33,829 bases of DNA. It comes from a virus. Positions 29,976 to 33,829 of the stretch are shown here, in pieces. The position numbers and the translations under genes are program-made. The first letter of the stretch is position 1. Every line of letters starts with the position of its first letter. The notes beneath the pieces are model-generated. The model worked only from the letters and a program-made list of their open reading frames with translations, made no database searches and had not been told where the DNA came from. Where the stretch lies: IMG/VR virus record IMGVR_UViG_3300017971_000575, positions 1 to 33,829 of that record, one strand, 5' to 3'.

Positions 29976-30265
29976 AGGGGTTTCTCCAACGAGATGTTGG
30001 CTTCACCCAGATCACGGAACCTCATGGCGAGACTCGGGACACACGGCATCGGGCTTTGATTCGTCCCACCACCAGCGTGAATCAGCCAGATGAAGCAGCC
30101 GGTTTCACCCTTGTAGGTGTTGGGTTTGAGTTTGAGCCCGATCCCTTCGTGCCTGCCACGCTTGCCATATTGGTCGAGCACAACAGAGACTAGGTGCCCA
30201 GCAGGAATCTGGTGCAACTCCAGCCCGTTCTCTTCGGGAACGTGCATGTTCAATGTCACATTCAT
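29972..30265 (-). CDS. Unknown beta-rich protein, 97 aa
   Basis: ATG 30265 (MNVTLNMHVPEENG) follows GGAGG at 7 bases; the longer frame upstream is not used. The protein is beta-rich (LELHQIPAGHLVSVVLDQYG, KLKPNTYKGETGCFIWLIHA, MRFRDLGEANISLEKPL) with basic loops. No motif or family is recognised. The stop overlaps the next start (ATGA). Confidence 0.6.
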   Translation of the reverse strand: MNVTLNMHVPEENGLELHQIPAGHLVSVVLDQYGKRGRHEGIGLKLKPNTYKGETGCFIWLIHAGGGTNQSPMPCVPSLAMRFRDLGEANISLEKPL

Positions 30266-30300
30266 GATAGAACCTCCAATGAATACCAAGACTATATGAG

Positions 30301-30315
30301 CGGGGACTATCCCCG
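30301..30315. repeat. Small hairpin CGGGGA-CTA-TCCCCG
   Basis: A 6-bp GC-rich stem with a 3-base loop, in the 147-base gap between the genes ending at 30413 and starting at 30265. No T-run follows on the minus strand, so it is a weak terminator candidate at most. It may help shield mRNA ends. Confidence 0.5.
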
Positions 30316-30331
30316 ACACATTCAAGGAAGG

Positions 30332-30370
30332 GGGGCACCCAGTTGGCGAGACTGGCGACACTTGTGCCCC
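30332..30370 (-). ncRNA. Hairpin with tRNA-like-element layout but no T-loop
   Basis: On the minus strand GGGGCAC pairs with GTGCCCC (7 bp); between them come AAGTGTCG and a small hairpin CCAG-TCTCGCCAA-CTGG stacked directly on the closing strand. This is the same plan as the three shrunken tRNA-like elements (7-bp stem, short linker, coaxial hairpin), but the loop lacks the TTCGA signature. It may be a decayed copy or an unrelated structure. Confidence 0.4.
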
Positions 30371-30384
30371 AAGGAAGTGAGAGA

Positions 30385-30403
30385 GCCCGTCAGGACAACG
30401 GGC
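30385..30403 (-). terminator. Possible weak terminator hairpin
   Basis: GCCCGT and ACGGGC form a 6-bp stem with a 7-base loop, starting 10 bases after the stop at 30413 of the leftward gene. The sequence after it on the minus strand is TCTCTCACTTCC, pyrimidine-rich but without a clear U-run. It could slow or partly end transcription, or protect the 3' end. Confidence 0.35.
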
Positions 30404-30412
30404 GGGACTGAT

Positions 30413-30625
30413 TTACTGATCTTCGAGCAGAGTGATCCGGCCCATGAGTAGAGCCTGTTCGAGCCCGAACACCTCGTTCTCCCCGCAGCATTCGCACGGG
30501 TAGTTCTCGGCATCGGGTTCACACCCTCCCCTGTACTCACCACAAGCGAGACAAATTCCCTCGTTCTCCATGCCGAACATATTCGCTTCGATCATGGATT
30601 GCGGAACCTCGTACACTTCCGGCAT
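30413..30625 (-). CDS. Conserved small zinc protein, 70 aa
   Basis: The protein starts MPEVYEVPQSMIEANMFG and carries ICLACGEYRGGCEPDAENY then PCECCGENEVFGLEQALLMG. The pattern CLACGE - EPDAxNYxCExCGExxVxGLEE is a small zinc protein that I recognise as common in phages and some bacteria. Four or more Cys in two CxxC pairs hold zinc. AAAGGG lies at good spacing before ATG 30625. The function is not established. It is followed by hairpins and preceded by the tRNA-like element B. Confidence 0.72.
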   Translation of the reverse strand: MPEVYEVPQSMIEANMFGMENEGICLACGEYRGGCEPDAENYPCECCGENEVFGLEQALLMGRITLLEDQ

Positions 30626-30655
30626 AGCAAGACCCTTTCAGTGAAGTCCAAGAAA

Positions 30656-30717
30656 GTCCTCGTGCGGGGATCGAACCCGCCCAGCTAAGGCGTAGAAAGC
30701 TGTACCCATTCGAGGAC
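30656..30717 (-). ncRNA. Shrunken tRNA-like element B (62 nt)
   Basis: On the minus strand: GTCCTCG (30717-30711), then AATGGGTA, then a stem CAGCT/AGCTG with an 11-base loop, then T-arm GCGGG-TTCGATC-CCCGC, one bulged A, and CGAGGAC (30662-30656), followed by TTTCTTGG. Acceptor-like (7 bp) and T-stems (5 bp) are perfect. It looks like a D-armless tRNA; the loop centre reads CT-ACG-CC, so ACG could be an anticodon, though the loop is too long. No CCA is encoded. It lies between a membrane microprotein and the 70-aa zinc protein. Confidence 0.64.
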
Positions 30718-30751
30718 CGTCACGTTTCGAGGGAGTGACACCCCTTCATCC

Positions 30752-30835
30752 TCAGCACAGTGTGCAGTAGGCCAGCACCGTGAGCAGAATCACAGTGGGC
30801 CACTCTGATTCGAGAAATCGAGCGTACATACCCAT
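30752..30835 (-). CDS. 27-aa single-helix membrane microprotein
   Basis: A 27-codon frame starting MGMYARFLESEWP and ending TVILLTVLAYCTLC. The C-terminal half is one hydrophobic helix. TAGGAGATCACGCC lies before ATG 30835. It is isolated between tRNA-like elements B and C rather than overlapping neighbours, so if those are processing sites it would be cut out as a tiny mRNA. It is the third membrane microprotein of the leftward block. The function is unknown. Confidence 0.55.
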   Translation of the reverse strand: MGMYARFLESEWPTVILLTVLAYCTLC

Positions 30836-30866
30836 GGCGTGATCTCCTATTCAGTCAAGACGTGAA

Positions 30867-30908
30867 GCCCGTGGGCCGGAATCGAACCGGCCTGAACCAT
30901 TCACGGGC
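30867..30908 (-). ncRNA. Shrunken tRNA-like element C (42 nt)
   Basis: On the minus strand: GCCCGTG (30908-30902), then AATGGTTCAG, then T-arm GCCGG-TTCGATT-CCGGC, one bulged C, and CACGGGC (30873-30867), followed by TTCACG. It is the simplest of the three: a 7-bp acceptor-like stem stacked on a 5-bp T-arm with only 10 bases in place of the D- and anticodon arms. All pairs are Watson-Crick. It lies between the 70-aa gene at 30926 and the 27-aa microprotein. Confidence 0.64.
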
Positions 30909-30925
30909 AAAGGACTGTGCAGTGC

Positions 30926-31138
30926 CTACTCAGTGGCAGCGGGCGTGCTGGGGACCTGGATGTAGGCATTCAGGCCCACGATGATGGGGTGTCCCTTGTG
31001 CTGGGCCGCAGTGGCCTTATTCCCTCGGGACGAAGCGACGACGGTCGTCTTGCCCGTCTTACTCGGGGCCTCACTCAAGGGGCACGAGACCTGAAGCGTG
31101 GGCACACCATTCACCTTGGTAACTTTTGCGGTCATCAT
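30926..31138 (-). CDS. Conserved small phage protein, 70 aa
   Basis: The first gene of the leftward unit. ATG 31138 (next codon also ATG) has CAGGAG 7 bases upstream. The sequence TLQVSCPLSEAPSKTGKTTV, VASSRGNKATAAQHKGHPI and IVGLNAYI follows a pattern I remember in small phage and bacterial proteins (SxxGKxxVVASxxGN - GxPxxVGLNAYI). Beta-rich, no catalytic residues. As the promoter-proximal gene it is probably made early and in quantity. The function is unknown. Confidence 0.68.
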   Translation of the reverse strand: MMTAKVTKVNGVPTLQVSCPLSEAPSKTGKTTVVASSRGNKATAAQHKGHPIIVGLNAYIQVPSTPAATE

Positions 31139-31169
31139 AGTACATCTCCTGAAAGAGATTAGAGTGATA

Positions 31170-31186
31170 GCCCGACCAATTCGGGC
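31170..31186 (-). repeat. Leader hairpin GCCCGA-ccaat-TCGGGC
   Basis: A 6-bp GC-rich stem with a 5-base loop, 32 bases upstream of the first leftward gene (ATG 31138) and downstream of the promoter. On the minus strand the loop is ATTGG and the following bases are TATCACT, also found after element A. It should sit in the 5' leader of the leftward transcript. Confidence 0.55.
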
Positions 31187-31687
31187 CAACTCAGATCAGG
31201 CTCGGGAATGAACCGAACCGTCCGATAACCGCACAGTCCGCAAATAGAAGATGGGCGATCCGTCGCCCCCATTCGTTCCGTCCCTACGCACACCACGCCT
31301 TGTAGAATCCAGTGCCGAATATTCGACGGTCCTCTTGCATGTGACGTCCGGGGGCCATTCTGACCCGACAGTCCGATAGCCTTGTGGATGCAGCACCCTC
31401 ACGGGCCGCTGATTCATCCAGGTTATCGGGCCTGAACGTCGTCTCTGTGGACCGTCTGATCCGAGACCGTTGGCGTGATCTGCTTCGTCTTGGACTGTTC
31501 ATTATAGGTCCTTTCGATAGCAGATTCTGGTTTTGGTATCCATCGGATACCCTGCCAACCACCAATTTGTCCGTCCGATAAGACGCGACTCCATTCTGAG
31601 AACACGTTATTGCCCCTATGGTCGTCCGTGCTCCGTGCGTGCGTTTGGTCGTCCGTGCGTCTGCCAGTCCCTTGTGCCGACACTTTA

Positions 31688-31716
31688 AGTATACACGATG
31701 AATAAACGCGTGCCAA
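31688..31716 (-). promoter_or_regulatory. Leftward sigma-70-type promoter
   Basis: On the minus strand TTGGCA (31716-31711), a 17-base spacer and TATACT (31693-31688) match the consensus -35 and -10 boxes with ideal spacing. It points into the leftward gene block, with the first gene starting about 540 bases downstream. GTCCGATAA copies lie downstream at 31573 and 31220 and TTATCGGAC lies upstream at 31782, so it may be controlled by the factor that binds those repeats. Confidence 0.6.
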
Positions 31717-31908
31717 CAACAAAAAGCCAAATTGACGCACAATTGTGCAAAATGGCCTTTAGCGTACCGTGGGCCGCATGATTATCGGACGGCAGGCTGA
31801 AGTTTTTCTGGAGCGTCCTATAAAGTAGAACGCGTGCGTAGGGCAGGGACTGTGATAGAATGGGGATAGCATGCCCATGGGGAGCGATGTTATCGGACGT
31901 GCGTCCCT

Positions 31909-32219
31909 GGTGGCAAGGGTGGCACTTTGGGCCGGAAGGGTGGCACAAGTATGGCAGGGAATCGGCGTTCCTGATCTGAAAACGGCAATCTGCCATACTT
32001 GCCATACTTTCCACCCTTATGAAAGAAGTATATAGAAGGGTGGCACGCAATTGTTGTCCTCGTGTGCGTGACTTGTGCGGAGGACCGTGTGGCGTGTACA
32101 CACAAGCCTTATAAGGGGTTTTTGGTAGGGTGGCAAGTATGGAAAGGGTGGCAGATCGTCGCAAGTCTAGGTCCGATAAGAACTTAGCGTGTGACGTCAA
32201 GTATGGCAGAAGGGTGGCA
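31909..32219. repeat. Iteron-like repeats GGGTGGCA and AAGTATGGCA
   Basis: GGGTGGCA occurs at 31917, 31938, 32038, 32128, 32146 and 32212, with GGTGGCA at 31909. AAGTATGGCAG occurs at 31947 and 32199, AAGTATGG at 32135, and inverted copies lie at 31990-32018, where two TGCCATACTT-type units and a CCACCC unit are joined. The cluster of about 310 bases, half direct and half inverted, sits between TTATCGGAC copies. It resembles iteron arrays at plasmid and phage origins or a multi-site operator. Confidence 0.72.
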
Positions 32220-32929
32220 GTAGGCAGGCAGCGTTATCGGACGTTGGTGCACAAGCCATGCAAATGAGGCCATGTTATCGGACTGATGGAGGTCTTAGCC
32301 CCTACCCTGTCCCTGTCCCTGTCTCCATACCATGGATATCAGTCTCCGACGGGGCTGATTATAGGACTCTGTCCCCATGGAGAGAGGCAGGTCCGATAAG
32401 ATCACGCCAGTCACGCCAGCAACGCCGGTATTATCGGACCACCGGGGGGTACCACCCTCGCTTTTCGCGGGCAGGAGTCCCATACCCCCTCTTAGACCCC
32501 GCCTATATGCCCCATTTTTGGGACTTGTGCGTAGTTTTGCGTAATTTGTGCCATTTTCCTGCAAAAAAGTGCCCCCATAACCCCCGGTCTAGCCAGCATT
32601 TACGAGCCTACGCGAAAATTGTTCCCACGAGAGGGCACCTGACGTTGGCAAATAGGTACACTCTGAGGGTTAAGTGGAAGGGAGTGGTGTTTTTGCAGTC
32701 ATCGGTCGCTCACGCAGCCGCGAGCAGGGCAACGCCACCCCTCACTGCCCCAAAGCGGGCTGGTATCATCGGGCGATACGTCATGAGCCCGGCTATTACG
32801 CACAACTGTGCACACCGAGCAGACCCCGGTGCACCGGAAATGACTCGGATGTTGTGCGAAGACTATCGGCGGGCGGGCCTGGACACGATACCTACGGGTC
32901 CCTCCAAACCCAGACCTTGCCCGCCACTT

Positions 32930-33003
32930 GGTCCCATAGCTCAGTTGGACGGAGCACCGGATTGTCGATCCGAAGGTCGCGGGTTCAAGTCCCGCTGGGG
33001 CCG
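32930..33003 (+). tRNA. tRNA-Asp(GTC)
   Basis: A complete 74-base cloverleaf: acceptor GGTCCCA/TGGGGCC (one G-T pair), D-arm GCTC/GAGC, anticodon stem CCGGA/TCCGA (outer pair mismatched) with loop TTGTCGA, so anticodon GTC, and T-arm GCGGG-TTCAAGT-CCCGC. The discriminator is G. CCA is not encoded. It is the first element of the rightward unit beyond the control region. Confidence 0.9.
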
Positions 33004-33011
33004 TTTGGGGT

Positions 33012-33028
33012 TGCGGTTCGAGTCCGCA
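33012..33028 (+). other. Isolated T-arm, probable tRNA remnant
   Basis: TGCGG-TTCGAGT-CCGCA is a perfect T-arm 8 bases after tRNA-Asp, but no 5' acceptor strand or anticodon arm matches it. It is followed by a CACGAG (33027-33032) ... CTCGTG (33060-33065) inverted repeat. It is most likely the remains of a third tRNA, or a T-arm-only element related to those on the minus strand. Confidence 0.45.
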
Positions 33029-33087
33029 CGAGCACGTTGTCGATATTTGGATATTGAAACTCGTGTTTGGGGGAGGCCCGCCCTCGG

Positions 33088-33172
33088 GGAAGGTAGGGGG
33101 CAATGGTGCCCAACTGGTCTTGAAAACCAGCCCAGCCTTGACCGGCTGACAGTTCGATTCCGTTACCTTCCG
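33088..33172 (+). tRNA. tRNA-Ser(TGA)
   Basis: An 85-base class II tRNA: acceptor GGAAGGT/ACCTTCC (7 bp), a D-arm with GG in the loop, anticodon stem CTGGT/ACCAG with loop CTTGAAA (anticodon TGA), a long variable arm (CAGCC/GGCTG), and a T-arm with loop TTCGATT that has one A-C mismatch. The discriminator is G, as usual for serine tRNAs. CCA is not encoded. Confidence 0.88.
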
Positions 33173-33257
33173 TTCACAGTGTAGCAACTGTGCTGCGTGG
33201 CTATGTCGGGCACCACCCTAAAAACGTCCCGGCACTTTTTCTATTGGAGGTAGTGAC

Positions 33258-33518
33258 ATGTCACGATCTCGTAAGCGTCACGCCATCATCACGATCAGTA
33301 AGGCGTGGGACAAGTTCAAGGAGAGAGCCTTTCGGCACCGCGTGAAGCAGACATGTCACGAGATCAAGTTCGATCCAGACCGAGACTGGGAAGAGGCTCA
33401 ACTCAACCACCGGAAGATGGGAGAGTACGGTACACGATTCGGAGTTATGGCGTGGGAAACGCCTTGGGAGACAGGACTGTTTGGTAAGGATTGGTGTGAA
33501 CGGGCTAAGCGAAAGTAG
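33258..33518 (+). CDS. Small basic protein, 86 aa
   Basis: ATG 33258 follows GGAGGTAGTGAC, the same initiation sequence seen at many small leftward genes. The protein starts MSRSRKRHAIITISKAWDKF and continues with basic helices (KERAFRHRVKQTCHEIKF, EEAQLNHRKMGEYGTRFG). The N-terminus MSRSRK is common in small phage proteins of unknown role. No motif is recognised. It is the first protein gene of the rightward unit. Confidence 0.62.
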   Translation: MSRSRKRHAIITISKAWDKFKERAFRHRVKQTCHEIKFDPDRDWEEAQLNHRKMGEYGTRFGVMAWETPWETGLFGKDWCERAKRK

Positions 33519-33532
33519 GAGAGTGACATGAC

Positions 33533-33829
33533 ATGTCTGTACTGAACGAACTCTTGACGAGACTCCTCAGCCTACTCCCACGGATAATGACAATCAATCC
33601 TGAAGAGTCAGGCGTGAGAGTGACACTCGGCAAACACATGAAAGATTGTGGCCCAGGATGGTACATCGTATGGCCCTTAATCCAAGAACTCGACTACATA
33701 GTGGTGTCCACCAGCATGACAGCCAAGTCGTACGTCGATGCACGCACGAAGGATGGAACACCGCTAGTAGTCGGAGTTGCTCTGGTGTACAAGGTGACAA
33801 ATGCGAGGGCAGCGATCTTCAATGTCGAG
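33533..33829 (+). CDS. SPFH/band-7 domain protein, 5' part
   Basis: The frame is open from ATG 33533 to the window end (99 codons); AGGAG lies about 11 bases upstream and the competing ATG at 33528 soon meets a stop. Residues 1-20 are Leu-rich (MSVLNELLTRLLSLL). Residues about 28-99 read VRVTLGKHMKDCGPGWYIVW, PLIQELDYIVV, SYVDARTKDGTPLVVGVALV and YKVTNARAAIFNVE, the classic start of the SPFH/band-7 domain of stomatin, prohibitin and HflK (xPGxxxxxP, TxDGxxxxVxxxVxYxVxDxxxA). Such proteins build rings at membranes and guide proteases. The C-terminal part lies outside. Confidence 0.78.
   Translation, partial: MSVLNELLTRLLSLLPRIMTINPEESGVRVTLGKHMKDCGPGWYIVWPLIQELDYIVVSTSMTAKSYVDARTKDGTPLVVGVALVYKVTNARAAIFNVE

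Larger units (their letters stand above)
31220..32439. repeat. Dispersed 9-base repeat TTATCGGAC, both orientations
   Basis: Exact copies on the plus strand begin at 31782, 31890, 32234, 32275 and 32431; exact copies in the other orientation (GTCCGATAA) begin at 31220, 31573, 32171 and 32391. One-base or near variants lie at 31371, 31423, 31502, 31815 and 32359. Nine exact copies of a 9-mer in 1.2 kb is far beyond chance, and I find none elsewhere in the window. The motif is not itself palindromic. It is probably a binding site for a phage regulator, initiator or partition-type protein. Confidence 0.82.
31139..32929. other. Noncoding control region, possible origin of replication
   Basis: About 1.8 kb between divergent transcription units. 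Open frames exist here on both strands but they run through repeats or tRNA genes, have no ribosome sites and no protein-like composition, so I call none. It holds the TTATCGGAC repeats (31220-32439), the GGGTGGCA and AAGTATGGCA repeats (31909-32219), a leftward promoter (31688-31716), a leader hairpin (31170-31186), the palindrome CCTTATAAGG at 32108-32117, a CCCTGT triplet near 32304-32322 and a TCACGCCAG doublet at 32402-32419. In 32440-32929 I see nothing definite. Confidence 0.65.

Noticed and set aside
31284-31742. Leftward open frame of 152 codons
   Set aside because: It spans the promoter and TTATCGGAC repeats, is rich in Arg/Thr/Ser and lacks a ribosome site.
31685-32200. Leftward open frame of 171 codons
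   Set aside because: It covers the iteron-like repeats and contains the leftward promoter's -10 box. No ribosome site and no protein-like sequence.
31220-32439. CRISPR array
   Set aside because: The repeats are only 9 bases, in both orientations and unevenly spaced, and no cas gene is present apart from a Cas4-like nuclease that belongs to the recombination module.
32930-33172. tRNA genes as an integration site (att)
   Set aside because: No integrase, no direct repeat of a tRNA 3' end and no junction in composition are visible, so there is no support for an attachment site.
32258-33184. Long rightward open frame of 308 codons
   Set aside because: It runs through the repeat region, across tRNA-Asp and into tRNA-Ser, has no ribosome site and a low-complexity Arg/Pro-rich composition. 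It is a chance frame in GC-rich noncoding DNA.

Overview
The window is part of the genome of a tailed double-stranded DNA bacteriophage. A rightward block of virion genes, a phage-type family A DNA polymerase, a TOPRIM/SF3 primase-helicase, a recombination module, tightly packed small genes and phage tRNAs all point this way. No integrase, repressor, terminase, portal, major capsid protein or endolysin is visible, so the rest of the genome lies outside. The host cannot be read from the sequence. A small helix-turn-helix protein resembles DUF1580, which I recall mainly from Planctomycetes, but this is weak evidence.

Layout. (1) 1-10530, rightward: virion genes, namely the end of a truncated gene, a small virion-associated protein, a LamG-like protein, a 518-aa beta-rich protein, a tail-fibre-like protein, a coiled-coil protein, a 1296-aa internal/ejection-type protein and a small membrane protein. 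(2) 10532-31138, leftward: a helix-turn-helix protein, a membrane protein, primase-helicase, a Lys/Ala-rich candidate ssDNA-binding protein, a SEC-C zinc protein, a RecA-like ATPase, a PD-(D/E)XK nuclease and DNA polymerase. These are followed (towards the promoter) by nucleotide-metabolism genes and about 30 small unknown genes, many zinc-binding, most joined by ATGA, GTGA or TGATG overlaps. (3) 31139-32929: about 1.8 kb with no convincing protein gene. It holds two families of short repeats and a good leftward sigma-70-type promoter, and is probably the control region and possibly the replication origin. (4) 32930-33829, rightward: tRNA-Asp(GTC), a T-arm remnant, tRNA-Ser(TGA), a small gene and the start of an SPFH/band-7 protein.

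How it works together. The control region appears to fire leftward into early and replication genes and rightward into tRNAs and host-takeover-type genes. The leftward unit meets the late genes head-on at 10531 with one base between the two stop codons. The polymerase carries Leu at the position equivalent to E. coli Pol I Phe762, which published work links to slow or temperate-like replication.

Most unusual are three shrunken tRNA-like elements in gaps of the leftward unit (29077-29123, 30656-30717, 30867-30908). Each has a 7-bp acceptor-like stem, the sequence AATGG, a perfect 5-bp T-stem with a canonical TTCGAYY loop and a one-base bulge, but no D-arm. A fourth element (28911-29048) looks like a full tRNA with about 70 nt inserted in the anticodon loop. 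These, the TTATCGGAC repeats and three 26-29 aa membrane microproteins are the best candidates for undescribed biology.
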